The position numbers and the translations under genes are program-made. A stretch of DNA of 64,000 nucleotides, taken from positions 1 to 64,000 of the forward strand of contig JBARRR010000039.1 of NCBI GenBank assembly GCA_049644325.1, written 5' to 3'. Below are positions 16,531 to 25,457 of the stretch, piece by piece. This DNA is from DASZHA01 sp049644325 (lineage in GTDB: Bacteria; Chloroflexota; Dormibacteria; DASZGP01). Numbering within the stretch: position 1 is the first letter of the stretch; each line of letters begins with the position of its first letter. Under the pieces are notes generated by a model. The model worked only from the letters and a program-made list of their open reading frames with translations, was not told the DNA's origin and ran no database searches.

Positions 16531-17370
16531 GTGGCTGCTTCTCCCATCGATCGGGTGCTGGCATTGGTACGCTGCTGCCACCCAGAGCCGACGGCCGCGG
16601 TGACCAGCTTGACCACCGCCCTCGCAGTCAGCGCCGGGCGTGGGTGGGGGTCGGTTTACGTGGCGGCCGCGGTGCTCAGTGGCCAGCTGTCGGTGGGATG
16701 GGCCAACGACTACATCGATCGGGACCGCGACCGCGCCGCGGGGCGTATGGAGAAGCCGATCGCAGCTGGCAGGATCGGCGCCACCACCGTGCGCAATGGC
16801 GCCATCGTGGCGCTGGCGCTCGCGGTTCCGCTCTCGCTGCTTTCCGGACCGGCCGCCGCCGCTGTGCATCTCGCCGCGATCGGCCTGGCCCATGCCTACA
16901 ACCTCTGGCTCAAGTCGACGGTCCTGAGCGTGGTTCCATACGCCCTGGCTTTTGCCATGCTGCCGATCTTCGTGACCCTGGGCCTCGGAGCCAGCGCCCA
17001 CGTCCCGGCGCCGTGGATCATCGCGGCCGCCGGCTTGATCGGCGCCGCCGCCCATTTCACCCAGGTGCTGCCCGACCTCGGCACCGATGTCGGCGTCGGG
17101 GTTCGCGGCCTGCCTCAGCGCCTGGGCTACAGCGGTTCGGTGGCTGCTGCCGCCATCCTCCTGGTCGTCGGGGCGCTCACCGCGGCTTTCGGCGCCGGCC
17201 GGGTGCCTGAGTGGCCGGCGCTGGGGGCGCTGGCGCTGACGCTGGGTGCGGTGACGGCGTTGGTTGCCGCCGGGGTGATGCGGCGGGCCACCACCACCTT
17301 CCACCTGACAATCGCCGCTGCGGTGGGGGCGCTGGCGACGTTCCTGCTCAGCGGGAGGGGCTTGCTGTAG
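16531..17370 (+). CDS. UbiA-family prenyltransferase
   Basis: 279 residues, about eight transmembrane helices. The first aspartate motif is N59-D60-xx-D63-xxx-D67 (WANDYIDRDRD), which binds Mg-prenyl diphosphate. The second is near DLGTDVGVG (about 184). Members attach prenyl chains to quinone, heme or other aromatic acceptors; the acceptor is not identifiable here. The GTG start lies just after the shared palindrome. The 3' end overlaps the convergent gene by 23 bp. Confidence 0.88.
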   Translation: MAASPIDRVLALVRCCHPEPTAAVTSLTTALAVSAGRGWGSVYVAAAVLSGQLSVGWANDYIDRDRDRAAGRMEKPIAAGRIGATTVRNGAIVALALAVPLSLLSGPAAAAVHLAAIGLAHAYNLWLKSTVLSVVPYALAFAMLPIFVTLGLGASAHVPAPWIIAAAGLIGAAAHFTQVLPDLGTDVGVGVRGLPQRLGYSGSVAAAAILLVVGALTAAFGAGRVPEWPALGALALTLGAVTALVAAGVMRRATTTFHLTIAAAVGALATFLLSGRGLL

Positions 17371-17908
17371 AAGACGGGCTGGCCGTGGTCAGTGCGACCT
17401 TGTCGAGGGCGATGCTGCCGGCCACCGGGAGAACGCCTTCGTCGGGGGCCCAGCGGAGCTCGGCATTGGCGAGTCCGCCCGGGGGCGCGTCGAAGCAGAG
17501 GCGGTCCGGCCCCGTCGCGGAGGCGGCGCCGCGTTCAATGCGGGCCTCCTCCCAGCCGGGGCAGGCCGCGTCGGTGATCGGCTTGGCGCTCTTGTTCGCG
17601 GGATAGGCCAGGGTGAAGTCGGCGGTGCTCGTGTGACGGTACGTGACCGCCTCGAAGCCGCCCGCCGGGGTGTTGTTCTTGAAGCTGACCTCCATAACCA
17701 GGCGGCCACCGTCAAGGCTGGCCCTGCCGATGTAGAGCTCGAAGCCACCGGGGCCCGTGCAGGGCTTGGGCGAGCAGGCCGGCCCGCTACCGTCCGACGA
17801 CCTGGGCACCCTCGGCTCGAGGGCGACGAATGCGGCTGCGCCCAGGACCACCAGGGCCACCACCACGACCGCGGCCACGATCCAGCGGGGCCGCAGAAGT
17901 CCGCTCAA
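17348..17908 (-). CDS. Membrane-anchored extracytoplasmic protein of unknown function
   Basis: 186 residues from a TTG one base after the DUF309 stop; a TTG at 17974 would overlap that gene by 65 bp and is less likely. One transmembrane helix lies near residues 9-31, with an outside domain of beta-strand character (FELYIGRASLDGGRLVMEVSF). Four cysteines in the outside part (two in a CSPKPC motif, two further on) may form disulfides. No family is recognised. It is third in the rpe-DUF309 unit. Confidence 0.72.
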   Translation of the reverse strand: MSGLLRPRWIVAAVVVVALVVLGAAAFVALEPRVPRSSDGSGPACSPKPCTGPGGFELYIGRASLDGGRLVMEVSFKNNTPAGGFEAVTYRHTSTADFTLAYPANKSAKPITDAACPGWEEARIERGAASATGPDRLCFDAPPGGLANAELRWAPDEGVLPVAGSIALDKVALTTASPSSTASPSR

Positions 17909-17909
17909 C

Positions 17910-18293
17910 TTACCGGCGGTCGCCTGCCGGCTTGAGGTGTGGAGGCGTGAGGTCCGCCCAGTCGGCGGCGCCAAGTCGGGCCCGCGCGTCGTCGGTGTGG
18001 GCCACCAGCGATGCCAGCTCGACCCCGTGGGCCGATGGCATGTAGGGCCGCAGGTAGTCGGCGCCTGTGCGCCACTTGATCAGCGCCCCGCCGCGGTTGC
18101 GCCGGCCGTAGTGGTGCCAGCCGGCGGCGACTTGGATCAGGCCCTTGAAGAAGTCGCTGCCGGCCTCCTTGCGGTATGGCATCCACGCCCCCTCCCACGC
18201 CTCGTGGGCCTCCCAGAACTCACCGGCGTTGAAGAGGTCGATGCCCTGGCGCAGACCGGGCTCCGCGGCGAAGTCGGTTGGCGCCTGGCTCAA
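17910..18293 (-). CDS. DUF309 domain protein
   Basis: 127 residues. The DUF309 signature is clear: GIDLFNAGEFWEAHEAWEGAW (about 16-36), then FFKGLIQVAAGWHHYGR with the conserved His pair, then GGALIKWRTGADYL. It is a small all-helical cytoplasmic protein of unknown biochemical role. Its ATG overlaps the rpe stop by four bases (ATGA), so translation is coupled. Confidence 0.88.
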   Translation of the reverse strand: MSQAPTDFAAEPGLRQGIDLFNAGEFWEAHEAWEGAWMPYRKEAGSDFFKGLIQVAAGWHHYGRRNRGGALIKWRTGADYLRPYMPSAHGVELASLVAHTDDARARLGAADWADLTPPHLKPAGDRR

Positions 18294-18985
18294 ACCGGAG
18301 CGAGGGGCTCGAAGGCCGGCATGGCGGCCGCTCGAATGCCCTCGATGGCGGCGCGGCGCCCATCGGGGTGAGTTTGGACGGCGGACCCAGCCACCAGCAG
18401 GTTGGCGCCGGAGCCGGCCGCCTCGGCCGCGGTCGCGGCGGAGACGCCGCCGTCAACCTCGACGTCGATGGTCAGCCCGGCCTCGGCGATCATGGCCCTG
18501 GCCGCCGCCACCTTGGGCATCATCGTGGCGATGAACTTCTGCCCGCCGCGGCCGGGGTTCACGGTCATCACCAGGAGGACGTCCACCAGGTCGAGCACCT
18601 CGGCCACCGACGTCAGGGGAGTTGCCGGGTTGAGGGCGACGCCCGCCTGGATCCCGGCGGCGCGGATGTCGCCGAGGAGGAGGTGAAGGTGACGCGTCGC
18701 TTCGGCGTGCACGATCACGACATCGCAGCCGGCCCTGGCGAACGCCTCCCACTGCGCCTCGGGGCGGTCGATCATGAGGTGGGCTTCGAAGGGGATGCCG
18801 CTGGCTTTGCGGCACGCTGCCACCAGGTCCGGCCCATGCGTGATGCGGGGCACAAAGGACCCGTCCATGACATCCCACTGGACGCGGTCGGCGCCGGCCG
18901 CTTCGAGGTCGGCGAGCTCCTCGCCGACCCGCGCCTGGTCGGCGTCTAGCATCGAGGGGACGATCTGCAGGGTGAGCCTGTCCAC
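18290..18985 (-). CDS. rpe: Ribulose-phosphate 3-epimerase
   Basis: 231 residues. It interconverts ribulose-5-phosphate and xylulose-5-phosphate in the pentose phosphate pathway. TIM-barrel motifs are present: PSMLDAD, WDVMDGSFVP (catalytic Asp), AHLMI, VIVHAE, MTVNPGRGGQKF (phosphate loop) and DVEVDGGV (second catalytic Asp). The start is GTG at 18985, 7 nt after TAGCAT; an ATG at 18994 lies inside that -10. It is the first gene of a three-gene unit and is divergent from the large secreted protein. Confidence 0.93.
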   Translation of the reverse strand: MDRLTLQIVPSMLDADQARVGEELADLEAAGADRVQWDVMDGSFVPRITHGPDLVAACRKASGIPFEAHLMIDRPEAQWEAFARAGCDVVIVHAEATRHLHLLLGDIRAAGIQAGVALNPATPLTSVAEVLDLVDVLLVMTVNPGRGGQKFIATMMPKVAAARAMIAEAGLTIDVEVDGGVSAATAAEAAGSGANLLVAGSAVQTHPDGRRAAIEGIRAAAMPAFEPLAPV

Positions 18986-18992
18986 GCCCAAC

Positions 18993-19033
18993 ATGCTAGC
19001 CGCCCGACGCCGCTTTCCGGCTGCGGCTACGAT
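18993..19033. promoter_or_regulatory. Divergent leaderless promoters of rpe and the large secreted protein
   Basis: Minus strand: TAGCAT (18998-18993) ends 7 nt before the rpe GTG at 18985. Plus strand: TACGAT (19028-19033) ends 6 nt before GTG at 19040. Both distances place transcription start at or next to the first codon. No Shine-Dalgarno is seen for either gene. Confidence 0.62.
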
Positions 19034-19039
19034 GTGCGG

Positions 19040-22000
19040 GTGGTCCGTGGCGGGATGTGGCCTCGTGGCGCTCGGTGGCGCCAGTCGGTGCGGGTGGCGG
19101 GTTTGACAATCGTGGTTGCGGCGCTGGTGGCGCCGGCGACGCTCTTGGCCTCCGCCCGGGTGGCGCGCGCCGCGACCTGCGTCCCCAACAATGCCGCCTT
19201 CCCGGCTGGCAACCCCAACGACCCCGAGTACAACCCCGCCGAGCAAAGCCACCTGGGCACCAAGACCTGGAACGACGAGCAGTGGTACCTCTACGGCTGC
19301 ACGCCTTATGGGTCTCCGCTCGCCGCGCCTCCGGATGGGGCATCAGGGATGAGCGTCGACAAAGCCTGGTCGACGTACAGCGCCGGGCGCGACGACCTGG
19401 TGGTGGCCTACATGGAGGGCGGCGTCAACTGGCGGATAAGCAGCAGTTGTGATCTCAAGGACCGCGCCTTCCTCAACAAAGGGGAACTGCCCTTGCCGGA
19501 GGACGCCAGCGGACATACCAAGGTACCCGTCAACCCGCAGGACGATCCCTACGACCTCAACGGCGATGGCCACTTCAACGTGGAGGACTACCTCAACGAC
19601 CCCCGCGTCAAGCTGGCGGTGGCGGGCCTACCCAAGAGCCCCGGAGGGCCCAGCGACCCCTTCCTGCACCACGTCTGCTCGACCGTCGGCATCCCCGTTG
19701 ACCATGGCGGCACCGATATCACCCCTGAGGACCTGATCGTGGCCTTCGGCCATTGCCGGATCGACAAGGTGACCCACCTAATCGTTGGCGCCTTTCCCTG
19801 CGATCCCAGTAAGCACTTCGACAATGACGGCAACGGCTACGCCAACGACATCAACGGCTGGAACTTCAACCGCGACACTAACGACCCGCAGACGGAGCAG
19901 AGCATATACGGGCACTTCAACGGTGAGTCGGGTCAGATGGTCGCCCAGGCTGACAACAACTTCGGCAAGGCCGGGGTCTGCCCGCTCTGCCGCTACATCC
20001 CGATCAAGGCCGGCGACGAGGCCATCGACCGGCCCGACCGCGTCGCCGAGGCGATCGTCTACGCCGCCGACAACGGGGTCAAGGTGATGGACGTGACCAC
20101 CGCCGCGCTGGGCATCACGCCCCAGGTCCAGGCCGCCGTCGACTATGCCTGGCACAAGGGCATGGTGATGGCCTGGGCGTCGAACGACTTCGAGTCCGCC
20201 GACCATACCGACGGCATGTTCTACCCCCACACCTGGCCTGGCAACGCCCTGACGGGGGACCACTCCACCAGGGGCGCCAACATCAACTGCACCGCACTGC
20301 CCGGCAACCCACCCAGCTGCCCTGCTTTCTACGCCACCAACACCACCTTCACGTCGCGCTCCTCGCTGACCTCCTACGGGCCTCACAACCTCTTCTCGGT
20401 GCCCACCAACGACGGCTCCACGTCCTCAGGCATACCCACCCAAGCCGGGGTGGCGGCGCTGGTAGCGTCCGAGGGCCTCAACGCCGTCGACGCCCACGTG
20501 CTCAGCTCCCAGCTCAACGCCGACGAGATCAAGCAGGTGGTTCGCGCCACGTCGACCTACATCGCGTCGCCCAGCACCAACGCCGGGCCGCCGCTGTGCC
20601 CCACCTGCTTCCAGGGGATCACAGGGGCCACCTTCAACATCCAGTACGGGTACGGGCGCCCCAACGTCTTCGCCGCCGACCAGGCGGTGGCCGGGGGCCA
20701 TGTGCCGCCGACGGCTGACATCCGCTCCCCGAACTGGTACCAGGAGGTCGATCCCACCAAGCAGTCGAAGCTGCACGTCACCGCCGACGTGGCGGCGCCG
20801 CGCTCGCAGACCGGTGCCTATACGTATGAGCTCCAGTATGGGCTGGGGCCGCAGCCCACCGAGTCCCAGTTCCACACGTTCGCCGGCGGCAGCGGCAGCG
20901 CGCCGGCCAACGTCGGAGCCGACCTGGACCTGTCGCAGGTCCCGTCGTCGTTCTGGTCGGGGCAGTACAGCGTCGACCCCGTCACACGGCTCTCGATCGA
21001 GCAGTACGACGTGACGATACGGGTCCAGGTGCACGCCAAGGACGGGACCAGCACCGACCAGACGGGGGAGGACCGCCGCGCCTTCCACCTGCGCCATGAC
21101 GCCACCGAGCGCCCCGGCTTCCCCGTCCAAATTGGCACGTCGGGTGAGTCGTCGCCGGCGATGGCCGACATCGAGGGCCGGGGATGGCTGGACACCATCG
21201 TCTCCACCGCCGACGGCAGCGTCCACGCCATCCGTCCCGACGGCACCGAGGCGCCGGGCTTCCCCGTCCACACCGGGCCGGCCCCGGGGATGGACCCGGC
21301 CTACGACACCAACTACCTCAACGCGCCGGGATGGAAGAGCGGGCTGCCGCGCCCGCGCGATGGCGGCCTATCACCGCTGGCGGTGGGCGACCTCCGCCAT
21401 GACGGTGGCCTGGAGATCGTGGTGTCGACTTTCTCCGGCCACACGTACGTCTGGGACGGCGCCGGACGGCTGCTGCCCGGCTTCCCGGTGCTCAACGGCA
21501 ACCCCGCGTTCTACCACATGTCGGTGCCGCCCCCCGACACGCCCTACTCCTTCGAGCCGGAGAACATCACCGGCGGCTCGCCGGTGCTGGCCGACCTCAG
21601 CGGCGACGGCAGCCTTGACATCATCCAGGTCGCCGGTGACAACCGCATCTACGCCTGGCATGTGGGCGGTGGCGGTGTCAGCCAGGTCCCGGGGTGGCCG
21701 GTCTGCGACATCTTCGACCTCGACGGCAGCGGCAAGCCGGCGCCGATCTCCGGCGCCTGCGTCGAGCCGGCCCAGCACGGCAACTTCATCCACACCCACG
21801 ACTCCAAGATCGTGCCCACGCCGGCGCTGGCCGACGTCAACGGCGACGGCCACCCGGACCTGGTGGTCGGCCTGGTCGACAGCACGTGGGACAAGACATC
21901 GCCGCTGGGCAGCAACAAGATCACCGGCTACCTCGAGGCCTTCAGCTCGCGTGGCACGCTCTCCAGCAACACGGGGGAGATTCCCGGGTGGCCGGTGGCC

Positions 22001-23221
22001 ATCCCTGGCCTGATCCAGGGCTATGGGGTGGCCCAGGACTTCGTCACCCAGGGGGTCCAGTCGCCGGTAGTCTACGAGGCCGCCGCCGGGCCCCAGGCGG
22101 TGGTCAACCCCAACCTGTTCCTGCCCAGCAAGGTCGATGTGAGGACCGCGACGGTGTCTGGCAGCCCGTTCGCCGGCGGGGCCATCGCCCCGATCGCGAG
22201 CTCCAACATCTCGGTCGGTGGACCGCTGATCCAGTTCACCACCTCACCCAGTGTTGGCAACCTGCTGGGGACGCCGACGCCCCAGGTGGCCCAGTCGGGT
22301 TCGGCCGCCGCCGGGGTGGCCACGGGCATCACCCAGACGCCGGGCCTGGGAATACGCGTCGACAACGGCATGGCCGCCTGGGACCCGGCTACTGGCGTGG
22401 CCCTGGCCCAGTACGGCCAGTACGTCCAGGGGCTCGGGTTCTTCACCGCCCCGGCCATCGCCGACGTGACCGGTGACGGCAGGCCCGACATTATCCAGTC
22501 CGCCGACTCCGCCGCGGTGATGGGCTTCGACGGGCTGACCGGGCAGCCGGCCGCGGCCTTCCCCAAGTGGAGCGGCGGGTTCAGCCTCTTCACGCCGGCG
22601 GTGGGTGACCTGGTCGGCAGCGGCAAGGTGGCGGTGGCGGCCAGCACTCGCGAGGGGTACCTGCACGTCTGGGACACGCCAGGGCTGACCAGCGCCAACC
22701 ACGAGGCATGGCACTGGCACCAGGACGATCGCAACACCGGTCACTACGGCACCGATACCAGGCCGCCGGCCGGCATCCGGGACCTGCTGGCCACGCAGGC
22801 GGCCTCGGGCGACACGCTCCATTTCACCGCGCCCGGCGATGACTGGAACTACGGCACGGCCGCCGCCTACCAGGTCCGCCGCAGTGACAAGCCCATCAAC
22901 CAGGACAACTTCGGCGCCGCCACCGTGGTCGACGTCGGCCAGAAGCCGCAGGCCGCCGGCGCCTCGGAGTCGATCACCGTGCCCCACGTAGATGGCACCG
23001 TCTACTATGCCGTCCGGGCGGTGGACACCGCCGGCAACATCGGCCCGGTGCCGCTGGCGTCAGGGACGGCCAACGGCGGCACGCCCGCCGGTGGTGGGCC
23101 GTTCTCCCTGCCCAACACCGCCGCCGGGTCGGGCGGACTGGCGGCGCCGGCCGGGCTCTTGCTGGCCCTGGTCGCGATTCGTGGAACCTTGACCTGGCGC
23201 CGGCGGAAACGGTCCGCCTGA
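19040..23221 (+). CDS. Secreted subtilisin-like/beta-propeller protein with altered catalytic triad and C-terminal anchor
   Basis: 1,393 residues. Signal peptide to about residue 45. The S8 (subtilase) fold region spans about 100-520. The Ser motif is STSSGIP with S462, and the oxyanion Asn is in AWASND (N382). At the Asp position the sequence is YMEGGVN (E126) and at the His position NGESGQ (E296), so two triad residues are Glu. About six FG-GAP/VCBS-type blades follow (roughly 700-1240), with LSGDGSLDI, VNGDGHPDL and VTGDGRPDI calcium loops, then a fibronectin-III-like segment. The tail is LPNTA at about 1357, a hydrophobic helix and RRRKR, a sortase-type sorting signal. GTG at 19040 is preferred because TACGAT ends 6 nt before it. 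Confidence 0.82.
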   Translation: MVRGGMWPRGARWRQSVRVAGLTIVVAALVAPATLLASARVARAATCVPNNAAFPAGNPNDPEYNPAEQSHLGTKTWNDEQWYLYGCTPYGSPLAAPPDGASGMSVDKAWSTYSAGRDDLVVAYMEGGVNWRISSSCDLKDRAFLNKGELPLPEDASGHTKVPVNPQDDPYDLNGDGHFNVEDYLNDPRVKLAVAGLPKSPGGPSDPFLHHVCSTVGIPVDHGGTDITPEDLIVAFGHCRIDKVTHLIVGAFPCDPSKHFDNDGNGYANDINGWNFNRDTNDPQTEQSIYGHFNGESGQMVAQADNNFGKAGVCPLCRYIPIKAGDEAIDRPDRVAEAIVYAADNGVKVMDVTTAALGITPQVQAAVDYAWHKGMVMAWASNDFESADHTDGMFYPHTWPGNALTGDHSTRGANINCTALPGNPPSCPAFYATNTTFTSRSSLTSYGPHNLFSVPTNDGSTSSGIPTQAGVAALVASEGLNAVDAHVLSSQLNADEIKQVVRATSTYIASPSTNAGPPLCPTCFQGITGATFNIQYGYGRPNVFAADQAVAGGHVPPTADIRSPNWYQEVDPTKQSKLHVTADVAAPRSQTGAYTYELQYGLGPQPTESQFHTFAGGSGSAPANVGADLDLSQVPSSFWSGQYSVDPVTRLSIEQYDVTIRVQVHAKDGTSTDQTGEDRRAFHLRHDATERPGFPVQIGTSGESSPAMADIEGRGWLDTIVSTADGSVHAIRPDGTEAPGFPVHTGPAPGMDPAYDTNYLNAPGWKSGLPRPRDGGLSPLAVGDLRHDGGLEIVVSTFSGHTYVWDGAGRLLPGFPVLNGNPAFYHMSVPPPDTPYSFEPENITGGSPVLADLSGDGSLDIIQVAGDNRIYAWHVGGGGVSQVPGWPVCDIFDLDGSGKPAPISGACVEPAQHGNFIHTHDSKIVPTPALADVNGDGHPDLVVGLVDSTWDKTSPLGSNKITGYLEAFSSRGTLSSNTGEIPGWPVAIPGLIQGYGVAQDFVTQGVQSPVVYEAAAGPQAVVNPNLFLPSKVDVRTATVSGSPFAGGAIAPIASSNISVGGPLIQFTTSPSVGNLLGTPTPQVAQSGSAAAGVATGITQTPGLGIRVDNGMAAWDPATGVALAQYGQYVQGLGFFTAPAIADVTGDGRPDIIQSADSAAVMGFDGLTGQPAAAFPKWSGGFSLFTPAVGDLVGSGKVAVAASTREGYLHVWDTPGLTSANHEAWHWHQDDRNTGHYGTDTRPPAGIRDLLATQAASGDTLHFTAPGDDWNYGTAAAYQVRRSDKPINQDNFGAATVVDVGQKPQAAGASESITVPHVDGTVYYAVRAVDTAGNIGPVPLASGTANGGTPAGGGPFSLPNTAAGSGGLAAPAGLLLALVAIRGTLTWRRRKRSA

Positions 23222-23243
23222 CCGCCGGGCCGGCGCGCTGGCG

Positions 23244-24218
23244 CTAGGCCAGCAGCTTGTCCAGCGCCGCGGCGATCTCGTCGCCGCCGGTAGCGCCGGA
23301 GAACTTATAGGCCAGGTTGCCGCCGCGGTCGACCAGCATCACCCATGGCTCGGTGTCGAGCTTCCACTCGGTGAAGGTGGGGGAGAGGGTGGCCTTGCTG
23401 AAGTCGGCGTTGTCCGGGCGTCCGCCCTTGTAGACCTCGATGTGGACGAAGTCCACGCCCCGGGCCCGGTAGGGTGCCTCCACGGCCTTGACCGCGTTGA
23501 GCTCCGGGGCGCAGGTGCGCGACTGGCAGAAGCCGGGAGTGCCCATGTAGATCGCGGTGACGTGGTGGGCCGCGATCGCCGCCGCGATCGAGGTGTAGTG
23601 CATGTCACTGGGCGGCGAGCCGGTGTCGATGGTGCCGATGTCGCTCACCTGTGAAGCCGTCGGGTTCTCGCTCCTTGGCGCCGGCGCCCCCACCGCGATC
23701 CCCGGGTCCTGGCCGAGGACCAGGTAGGAGAGATCGCTCTGCGCCTTGACCCCGTCCTTATCGGCCTGGACGGCGACGTGGTATTGGCCGGGCTTGTCGA
23801 ACGTTTGGTAGATGGTGTAGACGCCCCGGTTGATGTTCTTGTCGGGGCTCTCGATGCCCTGACCGTGGTACGACCCCTTCTGCTGGGGGCCGATCGCCTG
23901 CGCCTGGCCGCCCGAGGTCGGCACCGTGAACACCTGGGCGATCACGGTGGCGCCTGAGATCACGCCGCCGCTGGGGTCGGTGACCAACAGGCCGATTCGC
24001 TGGTTGGGGCCGACCACGCCGCAGGCGACGCCACCACAGGGGCCGCTGGAGCTGGCGCTGGAGACGATCACCGCCTGCAGCCCGGGCGCCGCCGATGCCG
24101 TCTGGGTGGCGCCTGTGCTGGAGGTGGCGTCGCATCCGGCAAGCGCCACGGTGGCAAGGGCCAGGCAGATCGCGTGGCGACGCCAGCGGGCGTGCGAGGT
24201 CCGAAGTCCGCTTATCAC
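23244..24218 (-). CDS. Thioredoxin-fold lipoprotein
   Basis: 324 residues from GTG at 24218. The N-terminus has a signal helix and lipobox VALAGC near residues 22-27. The middle part (about 50-180) is an Ig-like or macroglobulin-like domain, with GQYHVAVQADKDG near its end. The C-terminal 120 residues have a thioredoxin fold with IYMGTPGFCQSRTCAPEL, two cysteines four residues apart, as in SCO/AhpC-like proteins rather than the CxxC of TlpA. It probably acts in redox or metal handling on the outer membrane face. It is divergent from another lipoprotein thioredoxin with a 17-bp shared promoter. Confidence 0.78.
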   Translation of the reverse strand: MISGLRTSHARWRRHAICLALATVALAGCDATSSTGATQTASAAPGLQAVIVSSASSSGPCGGVACGVVGPNQRIGLLVTDPSGGVISGATVIAQVFTVPTSGGQAQAIGPQQKGSYHGQGIESPDKNINRGVYTIYQTFDKPGQYHVAVQADKDGVKAQSDLSYLVLGQDPGIAVGAPAPRSENPTASQVSDIGTIDTGSPPSDMHYTSIAAAIAAHHVTAIYMGTPGFCQSRTCAPELNAVKAVEAPYRARGVDFVHIEVYKGGRPDNADFSKATLSPTFTEWKLDTEPWVMLVDRGGNLAYKFSGATGGDEIAAALDKLLA

Positions 24219-24235
24219 TGCCCCGATACTACGAA
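24219..24235. promoter_or_regulatory. Overlapping divergent -10 elements between two thioredoxin-fold lipoprotein genes
   Basis: The entire intergenic gap is 17 bp. Minus strand: TAGTAT (24231-24226) ends 7 nt before GTG 24218. Plus strand: GATACT (24225-24230) ends 5 nt before GTG 24236. The two hexamers share five base pairs. Both genes lack a Shine-Dalgarno, so both transcripts would be leaderless and start from one AT-rich core. Confidence 0.58.
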
Positions 24236-24775
24236 GTGGTGTTTCGATCGCGGTTAGGGATCCGCCGGCATCAGGCGGCCGCGCTGATCTCAGTTCTCTG
24301 CCTGGGCGTGGTCGGGTGCCAGGCTCCCTGGTCGGGGTCATCCCCGACCCCGCCGACGCCACCGACGCCGGCCCCGGCCTTCTCCCTCACCGGGCTCGAC
24401 GGCCAACCCCATGCCCTGAGCGACTACCGCGGCAAGGTGGCGCTGATCAACTTCTGGGCCACCTGGTGCATCCCCTGCCGGGCCGAGATCCCCGACCTCG
24501 AGCACGAGGCGCGGGTCCAGGACCCCGGCAAGGTCGTGATCCTGGGGATCGACTGGAAGGAGGGCGGACCCACGGCCCAGGCCTTCCTGACCGACATCGG
24601 CGCCCGCTACCCGGTGCTCCTCGACAGCGACGGCAAGGTCTACGACGCCTACGGTGTTCAGGGCCTGCCCCAGACGTTCATCGTCGACCGCGGAGGCGGG
24701 CTGTTGAGCTCAAGAACGGGCATCGCCAGCCGGGACCAGATCGAGAAGGAGCTGGCGGACGCGCTGGCGCACTAG
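24236..24775 (+). CDS. TlpA-like thiol-disulfide lipoprotein
   Basis: 179 residues. Signal helix and lipobox VVGC (Cys near residue 26), a Pro/Thr-rich linker, then a TlpA/ResA-type thioredoxin domain starting at FSLTGLDGQPHALSDYRGKVALINFWATWC. The active site CIPC follows WAT, with the cis-Pro segment GLPQTF. It is predicted to reduce disulfides outside the membrane, for example in cytochrome c maturation, although no ccm genes are nearby. GTG at 24236 is chosen because the promoter core directly abuts it. Confidence 0.88.
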   Translation: MVFRSRLGIRRHQAAALISVLCLGVVGCQAPWSGSSPTPPTPPTPAPAFSLTGLDGQPHALSDYRGKVALINFWATWCIPCRAEIPDLEHEARVQDPGKVVILGIDWKEGGPTAQAFLTDIGARYPVLLDSDGKVYDAYGVQGLPQTFIVDRGGGLLSSRTGIASRDQIEKELADALAH

Positions 24776-24789
24776 AGGGCCCATGACGA

Positions 24790-24845
24790 ATAGTGAATGG
24801 CTTCACTATGTTGACATGCATAGTTACGGCTGCTAATATGCACGG
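24790..24845 (+). promoter_or_regulatory. Consensus sigma-70 promoter and palindromic operator of the marR-MFS unit
   Basis: TTGACA (24811-24816) and TAATAT (24834-24839) are separated by exactly 17 nt, near-perfect consensus. The -10 ends 6 nt before the marR ATG, so the message is leaderless. Immediately upstream is a perfect inverted repeat, ATAGTGAA-TGGC-TTCACTAT (24790-24809), abutting the -35. By analogy with MarR systems this is the likely autoregulatory operator. Confidence 0.75.
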
Positions 24846-25457
24846 ATGCAAAAAGTCTCCGAGAAGCAACTGGTCGACGATGAGCCGGTAGTCCCCGAGC
24901 TGCTCCAGCCCACCCGGTTCGAAACCGACTCCGACGGCTACCTTTACGATCCCCGCTTCCGCGAGGTCATGGCCAAGAAGGGCGTTCTCGGCGCCAGCGC
25001 GATGAGCGGCATCGAGGCGATCCGCTCCATGGTCATCGCCGGCAAGCTGACCTACGCCGGATTCGAGGACCAGCTGGCCGAGCTCGGCATCAGTCACCAG
25101 CAGTACCGCACCATGATGTGCATCAGCTACGCCGGCGAGGATGGGACCCAGCTGCATCCCATCGCCGAGTGGCTGGGGGTCACCCCCCGCAACGTCACCG
25201 GCCTGGTCGACGCCCTCGAGGCGCAGGGCCTGGCCGAGCGGGTGCCGGACCCCCGCGACCGCCGCGCCGTGATCGCCCGGCTGACGCCGGCGGGCGAGGC
25301 CAAGATCAAGAAGGGGCGGGCCGTCCACGAGGTTGCGCTGGAGCGCGTCATGGGAAGCCTTACCGAGGAAGAGAAGTTGCAGTTGAGGCACCTCAGCCTC
25401 AAGGTCCTGGCCGCGGCCGAGGAAGTCCTGGCCCAGAGGAGGAAGTCGAATGGCTGA
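24846..25457 (+). CDS. MarR-family transcriptional regulator
   Basis: 203 residues, longer than typical MarR (about 140-150) because of an N-terminal extension of about 60 residues. The winged helix includes LHPIAEWLGVTPRNVTGLVDALEAQGLAERVPDPRDRRAVIARLT, with the DxRD/R wing. It overlaps the MFS transporter by eight bases and its promoter carries a palindrome, so it probably represses itself and the pump until a drug-like ligand binds. Confidence 0.9.
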   Translation: MQKVSEKQLVDDEPVVPELLQPTRFETDSDGYLYDPRFREVMAKKGVLGASAMSGIEAIRSMVIAGKLTYAGFEDQLAELGISHQQYRTMMCISYAGEDGTQLHPIAEWLGVTPRNVTGLVDALEAQGLAERVPDPRDRRAVIARLTPAGEAKIKKGRAVHEVALERVMGSLTEEEKLQLRHLSLKVLAAAEEVLAQRRKSNG

